Assembly: GCF_004376845.1 (NCBI RefSeq)
Contig: NZ_SNUW01000017.1
Coordinates: 1-38,062 of the forward strand
From: Psychromonas algarum
GTDB taxonomy: Bacteria > Pseudomonadota > Gammaproteobacteria > Enterobacterales > Psychromonadaceae
Length of the DNA stretch: 38,062 nt
Direction of reading: 5' to 3'
Part shown: positions 26,601 to 33,712 of the stretch, in pieces
Layout of the letters: every line of letters begins with the position of its first letter
How positions within the stretch are numbered: position 1 is the first letter of the stretch
Program-made: the position numbers and the translations under genes
The notes under the pieces: model-generated
What the model was told of the DNA's origin: nothing
Databases searched by the model: none
What the model saw: the letters and a program-made list of their open reading frames with translations, nothing else

Positions 26601-26776
26601 GTACCGGAGCTGGAGCAAATGCTCGTAATGCAATTGGTACCTCGGTAATGGGGGGAATGATTGCAGCAACTTGTTTAGTTATTTATTTTGCACCATTATT
26701 TTTTGTACTCATTTTAAAACTATTTAAGTCAACACCAACAGAAGTTGAAAAGATAACTGACAATACTAAAGTTTAA
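23645..26776 (+). CDS. RND multidrug efflux pump, AcrB/MexB family
   Basis: The 1043-residue inner-membrane proton-drug antiporter of the HAE-1 class has two halves, each with a periplasmic loop and six spans. N-terminal FFIQRPIFAWAI and the proton-relay aspartates D407 and D408 (GLLVDDAIVVVEN) are intact, as is the lysine of TAKNAILIVEF in the second half. Length is normal for AcrB. It works as a trimer with an adaptor and an outer-membrane TolC-type channel. The adaptor gene just upstream is frameshifted here and no channel gene is present. A perfect terminator follows. Confidence 0.95.
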   Translation: MSKFFIQRPIFAWAITIVIMLSGIASIFTLPIAQYPTIAPPAITISASYPGASAKTIEDSVTQVIEQSMTGLDNLLYMSSTSDSAGNAEIVLTFSAETDPDIAQVQVQNNLQQASNRLPAAVQNQGISVRKSSSGFMSVTNLYSPDDSMNAGDIQDYANSNLKDVISRVNGVGSVRIFGPSYAMRIWLDPAKLNSYNLTPLDISDAVSVQNSQVTVGQLGGTPSVDTQLINATITAQSLLTSVDEFKNILLKVDGNGAKIRLSDVARVELDSADFSVIPSFNGYPASGIAVVLASGANSLDTQDAVDAKLAELSENFPEGLAMAKSTDNNIFIRLSIEEVAITLVEAVALVFLVMLLFLQNLRATLIPTIAVPVVLLGTFTVMSMLGFSINTLTMFGLVLAIGLLVDDAIVVVENVERIMHEENLSPLEATKKSMQQITSALIGITMVLAVVFIPMAFMAGSTGVIYQQFSLTIVSAMVLSVLVALTLTPVLCATLLKPASNKKPLKIFNLFNAGFDYLLSGYRRSIKHVLLRPLRFILVYALLFAGTAYLYNALPSSFLPNEDQGDFNVMVQLPVGSTLRETTDVMNDVKEYFEEYEKDTVRSVFTVSGFNFSGSGQNAAMGFLGLKDWSERTKPGTDVNSIIQRTMAHFADYKKASIFAFNAPPIRELGQASGFDFYLEDIASIGHTQLIDIRNQLIAKMEQSPVLQKVRPNGLEDNAQFFLDIDYEKAKVFGIDINEINQSLSIAWGSAYVNDFIDRGRSKKVYIQSDAEYRMTPEDLDLWFIRNNQDEMVPLSAFSSSHWGTGSPQLVRYNGNSAVEILGEAAPGYSTGDAIAEVNKIAAELSKDVQVSWTGMSYQEIEAGNQAPLLYAISILMVFLCLAALYESWTIPIAIILVVPLGVLGALMAIMFRGLENDVYFQVGVLTTIGLTAKNAILIVEFAKELYDKGINMLDATIQACEMRLRPIMMTSLAFILGVLPLVISTGAGANARNAIGTSVMGGMIAATCLVIYFAPLFFVLILKLFKSTPTEVEKITDNTKV

Positions 26777-26800
26777 ATAATGATTCAGAATTGAGGTTAA

Positions 26801-26847
26801 ATAAAAGATAAGGGTAATATTTTATTATATTTACCCTTATCTTTTAT
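26801..26847. terminator. Long perfect terminator hairpin after the RND pump
   Basis: Seventeen-base complementary arms (26801-26817, 26831-26847; core AAAAGATAAGGG) with a 13-base AT loop. It lies between the convergent pump and GFA-domain genes and can serve both strands. Confidence 0.88.
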
Positions 26848-26877
26848 CAATGATTAACAGTACATGTCAATACAACT

Positions 26878-27291
26878 TTAACGCTGTTTATCAAATACTT
26901 TTACCCCATCAGGGAGCTGATACCAACTTACTTTTTCACTTACCCAAGTATGTACTGAAGGCTCAAATAAATTATCTTCAGGTAAATTAATAGGCTTTAA
27001 TTTTAACTTCACTGTCTCTGGTTGCTCTGGGTTATATTGATAAACTCTGTTGCCACATTCAGGACAAAATTTAGCACTATTTATATTCCCACTTGTTGCT
27101 TTTCTACTCCATTCTTTTAGCTCACCAGTGAACTCAATAGCAGACGTTGCAACCACTGCAGTGACACTAAATGGGCCGGTTGATAATTTTTGACACTCAG
27201 TACAGTGACAAGCTAAAACAAGCTTAGGTTTTTCAAATAGCTTATAAGTTAGCTGTCCGCACTGACAAGAGCCTTGAATTGGAAAGCTCAT
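26878..27291 (-). CDS. GFA/CENP-V-domain zinc protein
   Basis: The 137-residue protein of the GFA family (named for glutathione-dependent formaldehyde-activating enzyme) shows zinc-ligand clusters CQCG (residues 9-12), CHCTEC (28-33) and CPECGN. Most members have no proven enzyme activity, so the formaldehyde label should not be taken as function. It starts at ATG behind GGAG, convergent to the RND pump, as a single gene. Confidence 0.88.
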   Translation of the reverse strand: MSFPIQGSCQCGQLTYKLFEKPKLVLACHCTECQKLSTGPFSVTAVVATSAIEFTGELKEWSRKATSGNINSAKFCPECGNRVYQYNPEQPETVKLKLKPINLPEDNLFEPSVHTWVSEKVSWYQLPDGVKVFDKQR

Positions 27292-27718
27292 ATTTCACTC
27301 CAATATTAAATAAAAATAGAATAACTATTTCACTGCACCTTTTAGAGGCAACTATCTCATTATCAATGTTCGTTGAACAGAAACACTTTATAACTGCAAA
27401 AATAAATTTCACCTGTTAGACAGATACTCTAGGTAAATAATAGCATTCCGCTTAATCACGGTAATTGTGAAACCATGATGGTAGTCCAAATACAGCACGC
27501 ACCATAAAGCCAATTCCGGTAATTTTAATTGATAAGGACCCGAAAAAATGAAGATGGTATTTGGGTGATATGGCACCAACCCTATTAAAGTTAATGGGTG
27601 TTGAACAACCAACCACAATGACAAAACACTCATTAATTTAATTATAACAGTCACGCACAGTGATAAAATAGCGTTGTTAACAGAGTAGGATTAACGCCCT
27701 ACTGCTGAATTTAGATTA
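27292..27718. other. Intergenic stretch, no supported gene
   Basis: One 81-codon frame on the minus strand (27409-27654) begins at GTG without a ribosome site and resembles no family I know. I see no hairpin or repeat of note here. It may be remnant coding DNA. Confidence 0.4.
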
Positions 27719-28609
27719 TTATTTAATCGGCACCCGCTTACGTGTTAGCGCTATTCCGACAATAATGAATATCATTGCTGCCAGGCTGTGCCACTCAATC
27801 GCTTCTCCTAAAAGAAGCGCGCCAGTAAAATACGCCACAATAGGGATCACATAATTAATGTACGAAAGAAATGTAGGGCCTGCCGATCCGATAACGGAAA
27901 ACAAAAGAATGGTGGCCAATGCAGTCGGTCCGATACCTAACCACAACATGGATAGCGAGGATGTTAAAGAATAGCTTTGTTGCCACGGCAAACCTTGCCA
28001 TAGCCAAAATGGCACGATAACGAGACTGGAAATAATCATCACACCTGCCGCTGTTACCACAGGGTTATAAGAGGGTAATCGCCTCACCAAAATAGCATTT
28101 ATCGCATAACTAAAAGTGGCGAATAAAATCAATAAACCACTCAGTAAGTTACTATGGGCTCCGACTAGCGATGGCCAAAGCACAATCACTACACCAGTGA
28201 TACCTAACAGAAAACCTAAAACTTTAAAGCGATTAAGGCTTTCTCCAGACACAAAATAATGTGCCAAAATCATTGTCGCCAGCGGCATAAATGCCATCAA
28301 TAATCCCGTAATGCCAGAGCTAATATCTTTCTGCCCCGTTGAGATAAGAAGAAATGGCAACAAATTCCCCATAATACCTAACAATAAAAATACCGCCCAC
28401 GCCAAGGGTGCTAAAGGCAAGCGCCAACCCTTTATATACATAAAGAAAGTGAGAATAACCGCTGCAATCAACACTCTCAGAGAGACAATAGCAACAGGGC
28501 TAAAACTTTGCAGTGAGACTGCGGTAAACATAAATGATGTCCCCCACAGCAAAATGAGTAACAGCAGAGAAAGCCAGTCTTTGATAGTAGGCGTATAGTT
28601 GAGAGACAT
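27719..28609 (-). CDS. EamA/DMT-family transporter
   Basis: About 296 residues from ATG 28607-28609; a longer reading from a TTG adds 15 residues and is less likely. Ten membrane spans in two EamA repeats. The start DWLSLLLLILLWGTSFMFTAV and SGITGLLMAFMPLATMILAHY are typical of drug/metabolite exporters (RhaT/YdcZ-like EamA). It acts in the inner membrane, with metabolite or amino-acid export likely but substrate unknown. It is a single gene bordered upstream by repeat DNA. Confidence 0.88.
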   Translation of the reverse strand: MSLNYTPTIKDWLSLLLLILLWGTSFMFTAVSLQSFSPVAIVSLRVLIAAVILTFFMYIKGWRLPLAPLAWAVFLLLGIMGNLLPFLLISTGQKDISSGITGLLMAFMPLATMILAHYFVSGESLNRFKVLGFLLGITGVVIVLWPSLVGAHSNLLSGLLILFATFSYAINAILVRRLPSYNPVVTAAGVMIISSLVIVPFWLWQGLPWQQSYSLTSSLSMLWLGIGPTALATILLFSVIGSAGPTFLSYINYVIPIVAYFTGALLLGEAIEWHSLAAMIFIIVGIALTRKRVPIK

Positions 28610-28710
28610 GTATTTGATCCAATTAGCATGGTGACTAGATAGTTTAACCGACAAGCTCTCACTTTGTTGATTATTTTATTATCATGACCTAATGGGTCAC
28701 TGAGTTTTAG

Positions 28711-28797
28711 TTTGCTGTTGCTTAAAGGTATTCATGAGTTGGGAAAGCTCAACGGTGAAGAAGTTGTAACCGCATTGTGTATCGTTTAACTCATTGT
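28711..28797 (+). repeat. Dispersed repeat module 1, copy B
   Basis: It contains TTTGCTGTTGC, AAAGGTATTCATGA, TTGGGAAAGCTCAACGGTGA, GAAGTTGTA and CATTG, aligning to copies at 22077-22152 and 28954-29070. A second copy lies about 240 bp downstream in the same orientation. Confidence 0.75.
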
Positions 28798-28847
28798 ATG
28801 ATTGATTTCGATGTATGGGGATTCTGTGCTTTGATGAGTTTGTTAAG

Positions 28848-28940
28848 CTCGTCTTCGCTCGTTGGGGCAACTTGATTTTTATTAGCGGTGATTTCGCCCT
28901 GTCGGCGACTTTACTTTCTCTAAACCAGTAGAGAAAGTAA
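28848..28940 (-). repeat. Dispersed repeat module 2, copy 2, with a 10-bp hairpin
   Basis: Reverse-oriented relative of 1690-1763 (shared CTCGTCTTCGCTCG, TTGATTTTTATT, TTTCGCCCTG, TTTACTTTC). At 28911-28940 perfect 10-bp arms TTACTTTCTC and GAGAAAGTAA enclose a 10-base loop. It sits between two module 1 copies. Confidence 0.7.
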
Positions 28941-28953
28941 GCAAAGAGAGCTG

Positions 28954-29070
28954 GCACCGAATGAACTTACAGAAAACGTCCTGTTTACTGTTGCAGAAAG
29001 GTATTCATGATTTGGAAAGCCCAACGGCGGGGAAGTTGTAGCCACATTGAGCATCGTTTTAATCATTAAC
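28954..29070 (+). repeat. Dispersed repeat module 1, copy C (longest)
   Basis: Starts CACCGAATGAACTTACAG, continues CCTGTTTACTGTTGC, then GAAAGGTATTCATGATTTGG and GTTGTAGCCACATTGAGC to TTTAATCATTAA. The first half matches 1864-1910 in reverse and the second half matches 22077-22152 and 28711-28797. Confidence 0.75.
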
Positions 29071-29111
29071 TAATACGTCATCTTTACACAGCTTTATGAC
29101 GTAACATCGGC

Positions 29112-29564
29112 TTAGGGCTCTTTCACAGCAATATGCAATTCAACTTGGTCAGGGCCAGAATAAAACTCAAAATCTACCGTATAGGCACGTTGATATGCGC
29201 TTTGCTCATTGGCAAAAAATTCCCACACTTCCATCCAGGCATTAATCACGGCTTGTGGCATTTCACCTTGTTGCATGAAGACTAAGTAATTCGCGTCAGG
29301 AAGCACCACTTTTTCTAACGTTTGATGCGCTAAGGGTTTACCGTCAAATCCCGATAATACGTTAAAACGGCCTGTATGGTCTGATTCATAATCAAAATAA
29401 ACACCATAGACGCGTTCACCATTTTGATAATCAACCTTCACACTGCTATCAAATAACTGATGCAAGGCGCCTATTTTGGCTTTTTCTGGATCCATTTCAG
29501 TGGCGTTATCGGTTCTAGTACTGACACCATAAACCACTTTTTCAGCGCTGTGTTTTAATTGCAT
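29112..29564 (-). CDS. GyrI-like / AraC effector-binding domain protein
   Basis: The 150-residue protein is a stand-alone GyrI-like (SOUL/AraC-E-bind) domain. It has YGVSTRTDNATEMDPEKAKIG, a GVYFDYESDHTGRF strand, NYLVFMQQGEMPQAVINAWM and EFYSGPDQVELHIAV, which are family landmarks. Such domains bind small amphipathic molecules; some inhibit gyrase or serve as the sensor half of regulators. No DNA-binding domain is present. It starts four bases after the stop of the decayed rhodanese reading, so the two were probably co-transcribed. Confidence 0.8.
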   Translation of the reverse strand: MQLKHSAEKVVYGVSTRTDNATEMDPEKAKIGALHQLFDSSVKVDYQNGERVYGVYFDYESDHTGRFNVLSGFDGKPLAHQTLEKVVLPDANYLVFMQQGEMPQAVINAWMEVWEFFANEQSAYQRAYTVDFEFYSGPDQVELHIAVKEP

Positions 29565-29568
29565 GTTA

Positions 29569-29880
29569 TTACTCTATGCCTCTTTGTTCGCAGGCTTCGT
29601 TAATACTGCCTTCGTTATGAACATTCTTATAGCCTTCGCGCTCTAATGCTGATTTTGCAATATCAGATCGCCCACCCGTTTTATCATATAAGTAGAGTTC
29701 AGTGTTTTTATCTGGATACAAACGGCTCACTTCTCTCACAATATTAGAGTGAGAAATACGAATATCACCTTCTTTATTGTTACATAAACTTCTGATAGCG
29801 TACGTACATCAACCCAAACAACAACGGCATAAGCTTACCCTGCCATCAAGGTTACAATAAAAGAAAAAACATTATGCTTT
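29569..29880 (-). pseudogene. Decayed PspE-like rhodanese (second copy)
   Basis: Translation of the minus strand gives a close relative of the protein at 19284-19613: VWVDVRTLSE in one frame, then after a frameshift GDIRISHSNIVREV, LYPDKNTELYLYDKTGGRSD and NEGSINEACEQRGIE to TAA 29569-29571. An in-frame stop also interrupts the signal-peptide part. At least one shift and one stop mean it cannot make the full protein. It too has aspartate where PspE has the catalytic cysteine. Confidence 0.82.
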
Positions 29881-29925
29881 TTTTAAACTTCACTAAAGAT
29901 ACCTTTTTAATCACTGCTAAAATAA

Positions 29926-31245
29926 TTAGACGTTAATCAAATCTTCAACCAGATAAACAGATGACGCTATACGCTTAATATAACCGTAATCCGCCATTGG
30001 TGATAAATTCAAAATTGCACGGCGTAACATATCAAAAGCGATAGCGACCGTAATCTCCCTAATGTAGTCGCGACTACGCTGTGAGGAAATTTTGATCATT
30101 TGACAATGCACTTGAGAGCCAGCTTTAACAGCGATAACCACTGTGCCAACTGGATGCTTGTCATGTTCACTCGCAGGGCCAGCTACACCCGTTGTTGCAA
30201 TTGCAAAATCAGTCTCTTTGATTTTTGTATTCACCATTGCAGCACCAATAGCCATTAGTGCTGCACATAATAACGACACTTCAGAATGTTCATCAAGGCA
30301 AGCTTCAGTCACTTTTAATAGGGTATTTTTTGCTTCATTGCAGTAACTCACCACACCTTGTTTAAGGTAACGGGAACTACCTGGAAAATTCACTAATTGA
30401 CTACAAACTTCTCCCCCCGTTAATGATTCTGCAATACTGAGAGTTTTACCTGCTTGGGTTAATAATTCATGTACTTCAGATGCGAGAGTGGGCTGGTTTT
30501 TGGCAACAATGCCATCCCCTAATTCCGCAACAGCTTGTTGTACCGCGATATTTTGCTCTGATTGGCTCACATCTCTTGCGATAAGTTTAAGCTCTAAGTA
30601 AGGCATATAAGCACGATACCCAAGTGAAATGCCTTTTGGCCAAATGAGTTTTTCTAAACGTTCCGCCATATCAGACTCGCCAATGCCTAAACTCAATAAC
30701 TTAGTCACCGCAACTTTACTTTGTGATCCCGCTTCTGATTGAACAAAAGGAATAAATTGCTCTAGCACCATTTTTTTATATTCATGCGGTACACCAGGGG
30801 TAAAGAATAACCATGCGCCATTCAATTTTGCTCTAAAGCCACAGGCACTACCGACAGGGTTATCAACCAAGACAGCACCTTCAGGTAATAAGGCTTGTTT
30901 ATAATTACTGTCTGTCAGTTTTACGCCTCGTTCCGCCGCCCATTCAACTAAGCGATCACACCAAACTTGGTTTCTTTCTAACTTAACGCCCATTGCTTCA
31001 GCCATGGCTTGTGTTGATAGATCATCGGCCGTCGGCCCTAACCCACCATTGACGAGAATAATATCGGCACAGTGACTACGCTCTTTAAACACTTCAATTA
31101 AATCTTCTAAGCGGTCACCCACTGTGGTGCGACGGTGCATTTCAAAACCATTGTCCATCAGTTGATTGCCTAACCAAGCGGCATTAGTATCAACTATTTG
31201 CCCTGACAGAACTTCTTCACCTGTACATATCATTTCTAATTTCAT
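29926..31245 (-). CDS. cinA: CinA-family protein (COG1058 + NMN amidohydrolase-like domain)
   Basis: The 439-residue two-domain protein has an N-terminal MoCF-biosynthesis-like domain (MICTGEEVLSGQIVDTNAAW; VNGGLGPTADDLS, about residues 65-77) and a C-terminal CinA/PncC domain (SIAESLTGGEVCSQL; ATTGVAGPASEH; GTVVIAV). In bacteria the C-terminal domain deamidates nicotinamide mononucleotide and the N-terminal domain can act as an ADP-ribose pyrophosphatase, salvaging pyridine nucleotides. The C-terminus has about 20 residues beyond the usual end. No clear ribosome site precedes the ATG, but this start matches the family N-terminus. Confidence 0.92.
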   Translation of the reverse strand: MKLEMICTGEEVLSGQIVDTNAAWLGNQLMDNGFEMHRRTTVGDRLEDLIEVFKERSHCADIILVNGGLGPTADDLSTQAMAEAMGVKLERNQVWCDRLVEWAAERGVKLTDSNYKQALLPEGAVLVDNPVGSACGFRAKLNGAWLFFTPGVPHEYKKMVLEQFIPFVQSEAGSQSKVAVTKLLSLGIGESDMAERLEKLIWPKGISLGYRAYMPYLELKLIARDVSQSEQNIAVQQAVAELGDGIVAKNQPTLASEVHELLTQAGKTLSIAESLTGGEVCSQLVNFPGSSRYLKQGVVSYCNEAKNTLLKVTEACLDEHSEVSLLCAALMAIGAAMVNTKIKETDFAIATTGVAGPASEHDKHPVGTVVIAVKAGSQVHCQMIKISSQRSRDYIREITVAIAFDMLRRAILNLSPMADYGYIKRIASSVYLVEDLINV

Positions 31246-31590
31246 GGGTGTTTATTACCGTATTCTTAAGTGGATGATTTATCTAATTAATAATAACTCG
31301 TTACCGTTAATTTTGTTTAATGTCGTTATCTAATATTACTGTTTTATTGTGGTATATGTCTTTGAGGGTAAAAGACAATGATTAACAAATAATGCCATTG
31401 ATTTGCTCTCACGTAATGCAAATTGCAGGTTAAACAATATAGCCTATTCAAAACAGAAAATTAAAATCACTGTACCATCTACTTGACGCATCAGTTAAAC
31501 TTCACAGCAAATGTATTATAAATATTTCTAGCTTGCTCATTTATTCCTCTCATGAGAACACGCTAAGATAAATAAAGGGTTACAAATCAA
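31246..31590. other. Divergent promoter region between cinA and ylqF
   Basis: 345 bp between two divergent genes, AT-rich. It must hold both promoters, but I cannot pick out a convincing -35/-10 pair. No small gene or strong hairpin seen. Confidence 0.4.
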
Positions 31591-32532
31591 ATGAGTAAAG
31601 CGAATATCCAGTGGTTTCCTGGACACATGCATAAAGCACACAAGCAAATCAAAGAAGTCCTTCCACAGGTTGATATCATCATTGAAGTTGTTGATGCTCG
31701 TATTCCATACAGCAGTGAAAACCCTTTAATCGCCGCCATTCGTGAAAAAACACCTTGTATTAAAGTATTAAATAAAGCCGATCTTGCAGATCCTGAAATA
31801 ACGGAAAAATGGATTGAATATTTAGAGCAAGATCAAGACATAAAAGCTATCGCGATTACCACCAGCAAGCCAGAACAAGTACATCAAATCACCAAACTAT
31901 GTGAACAGATGTTGCCTCATCGTTTAGGTCAGGATAAGCAGATTCGCGCCATGATCATGGGGATTCCTAATGTTGGAAAATCAACCATCATTAATATTTT
32001 AGCTGATCGAATCATAGCTAAAACAGGGAACGAGCCTGCTGTTACTAAAAACCAACAACGTATCCGTTTACCAAGCGGTATTATGTTATCTGATACACCG
32101 GGTTTTTTATGGCCAAAAATTGAAAATGCTAATTCAGGTTATCGTTTAGCAGTGACTGGTGCTATCAAAGATACAGCCATTGAATATGAAGATATCGCTT
32201 ATTATGCTGCCGAGTATTTAATTAAACATTATTTACCACGTTTACAACAACGCTATGAATTTGAAGAAACACCTCAATCAGATCATGAGTTAATGGAGTT
32301 AATTGCTAAACGCCGTGGGGCTTTACGTACAGGTGGACACTTTGATATCTATAAAGTATCAACTATTTTATTAAATGAATTACGCTCAGGGGCATTAGGC
32401 CCATTAAGTATTGAGACACCAGAAATGGCGGCAGTAGAAAAAGTAGAAGTTGCTGAATTAATGGCAATACAAGCTGAAAATAAAGTAGAAAAGAAAAAAT
32501 CAAGAAAGCGCAAATATAATAAAAGAAGATAA
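31591..32532 (+). CDS. ylqF: Ribosome-assembly GTPase YlqF/RbgA
   Basis: The 313-residue circularly permuted GTPase has G4 NKAD (residues 61-64) first, then G1 GIPNVGKST (124-132) and G3 DTPG (168-171), the order diagnostic of the YlqF/YawG group. The N-terminus WFPGHMHKAHKQI matches RbgA/YlqF. RbgA matures the large ribosomal subunit in Bacillus; a similar role is inferred here. The C-terminal tail is strongly basic (KKKSRKRKYNKRR), suiting RNA binding. AAAGGG precedes the ATG. It is a single gene followed by hairpins. Confidence 0.92.
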   Translation: MSKANIQWFPGHMHKAHKQIKEVLPQVDIIIEVVDARIPYSSENPLIAAIREKTPCIKVLNKADLADPEITEKWIEYLEQDQDIKAIAITTSKPEQVHQITKLCEQMLPHRLGQDKQIRAMIMGIPNVGKSTIINILADRIIAKTGNEPAVTKNQQRIRLPSGIMLSDTPGFLWPKIENANSGYRLAVTGAIKDTAIEYEDIAYYAAEYLIKHYLPRLQQRYEFEETPQSDHELMELIAKRRGALRTGGHFDIYKVSTILLNELRSGALGPLSIETPEMAAVEKVEVAELMAIQAENKVEKKKSRKRKYNKRR

Positions 32533-32549
32533 AATCAACTGCCCCATTA

Positions 32550-32592
32550 AAATTTAAAATAGTTATAGCTCTTATATGACTATTTTAAATTT
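32550..32592 (+). terminator. Terminator-like hairpin after ylqF
   Basis: Perfect 14-base arms (32550-32563, 32579-32592; AAATTTAAAATAGT with its complement) and a 15-base loop, 18 bases after the ylqF stop. AT-rich with no long T run, so strength is uncertain. Confidence 0.55.
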
Positions 32593-32623
32593 CCACCTTT
32601 GTTCTCTCAATAAATAGTTTAAT

Positions 32624-32644
32624 CTATTTTACTTGTTAAAATAG
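32624..32644. repeat. Second AT-rich hairpin downstream of ylqF
   Basis: Perfect 8-base arms CTATTTTA and TAAAATAG around CTTGT. The core AAAATAG is also in the hairpin at 32550-32592. The remaining 32645-32952 holds no gene that I can support and should contain the promoter of the next gene. Confidence 0.45.
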
Positions 32645-32964
32645 TCCGCTTCTTCATTGTAAATTTCGTAAACTGAACAGTTACTTGTGTCAATTTACGT
32701 CCTGAATTGAACTGTTTTTTCAGCGCAAAATGTAGATACATATTTATTGTCATCAGTATTATCAAAAAATGATCAGCATAAATTCAAAAAAACTCAGTAA
32801 TCAATTAGTTGAAAAACAAAATCCGTTGTATATTTGAGAAATATTTATATCTTCTACTTAGAGCATCCATCATGACACTACAGAGAAAGAAGTTAGTGTG
32901 TAATAGCTAATATAGTAACTAAGTAGATATGTATTCTACGATCATCTAACAAATGGATACGTTT

Positions 32965-33657
32965 ATGACCTCAAGATTATTGAAAAGTGCAATAGTAACT
33001 ATTCCAACTATTTTTTTAAGCACTAATGTGTTTTCCGCTGAAGAAGAAAAAAAAGAAACAAGTATTGAACCTATAGATTTTACGACTTACCGTGCCATCG
33101 ATACACCTGTAAACTATAGCTATATTGCTCTTAATTTAGGTAAAGACGATTACGATAACTTTGATCCCTCTGTAACAACAGCTGGATTACGTGGTCAAGT
33201 ATTACTTAATGAAAGATATATTTTCAAAATGGGTTACGAAACCTCACTTCTAGACAAAGATAATGCAGGTAACGATCTTTCATATCAATCAAGTGTTTTT
33301 GGTATGGGTATCGGCTTACGTCAAGCAATATTTAAAACAACCGATATCGAATTTGATGCGCATGTGCTCTACAACTGGCGTGATAATGATCAGACCAATA
33401 AATCCGAGCAAGAGTTAGGCTATAAAGTGGGCGCTTATATCAATCAAGGCATTGGTGATAGTTTTGAAGGTACTCTTGGGGTTAATTACGTTTCAGAATA
33501 TAGCCAAGAATCATTTAACTTTCTTCTTTCTGGAACACAATACATTACAGAATACGTAGGTCTAGGTCTTGATGGTAAATTAAGTAACCGATCAAGCAGC
33601 ACCTTCACAGGTGACTTGCTCTATGTTGGTGTTCATCTACGTTTAGCATTTTACTAA
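32965..33657 (+). CDS. Outer-membrane beta-barrel protein
   Basis: About 230 residues from ATG 32965, which has GGA upstream at a fair distance; ATG 32953 would add four residues and lacks one. A signal peptide (MTSRLLKSAIVTIPTIFLSTNVFSA) is followed by a short charged linker, then alternating amphipathic strands (YSYIALNLG, YIFKMGYETSLL, DIEFDAHVLYNW, FEGTLGVNYVSE, LLYVGVHLRLAFY). The last residue is aromatic, the usual signal for barrel assembly. I count about eight to ten strands. Specific family and function not recognised. Confidence 0.75.
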   Translation: MTSRLLKSAIVTIPTIFLSTNVFSAEEEKKETSIEPIDFTTYRAIDTPVNYSYIALNLGKDDYDNFDPSVTTAGLRGQVLLNERYIFKMGYETSLLDKDNAGNDLSYQSSVFGMGIGLRQAIFKTTDIEFDAHVLYNWRDNDQTNKSEQELGYKVGAYINQGIGDSFEGTLGVNYVSEYSQESFNFLLSGTQYITEYVGLGLDGKLSNRSSSTFTGDLLYVGVHLRLAFY

Positions 33658-33680
33658 AATAATAAATAAGTAGTCTCAAT

Positions 33681-33712
33681 AGCTCAGTTATAACAATATC
33701 TGAGCTGTTTTT
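33681..33712 (+). terminator. Terminator between the barrel protein and topB
   Basis: AGCTCAG and CTGAGCT arms (33681-33687, 33700-33706) with a 12-base loop, then GTTTTTATTT. It reaches the convergent topB stop. Confidence 0.8.

Noticed and set aside
27409-27654. 81-codon minus-strand frame between the GFA and EamA genes
   Set aside because: GTG start without ribosome site, no recognisable family, isolated; could be chance or remnant.
28697-28957. 86-codon minus-strand frame
   Set aside because: It lies across dispersed repeat copies and has no protein character; a by-product of the repeats.
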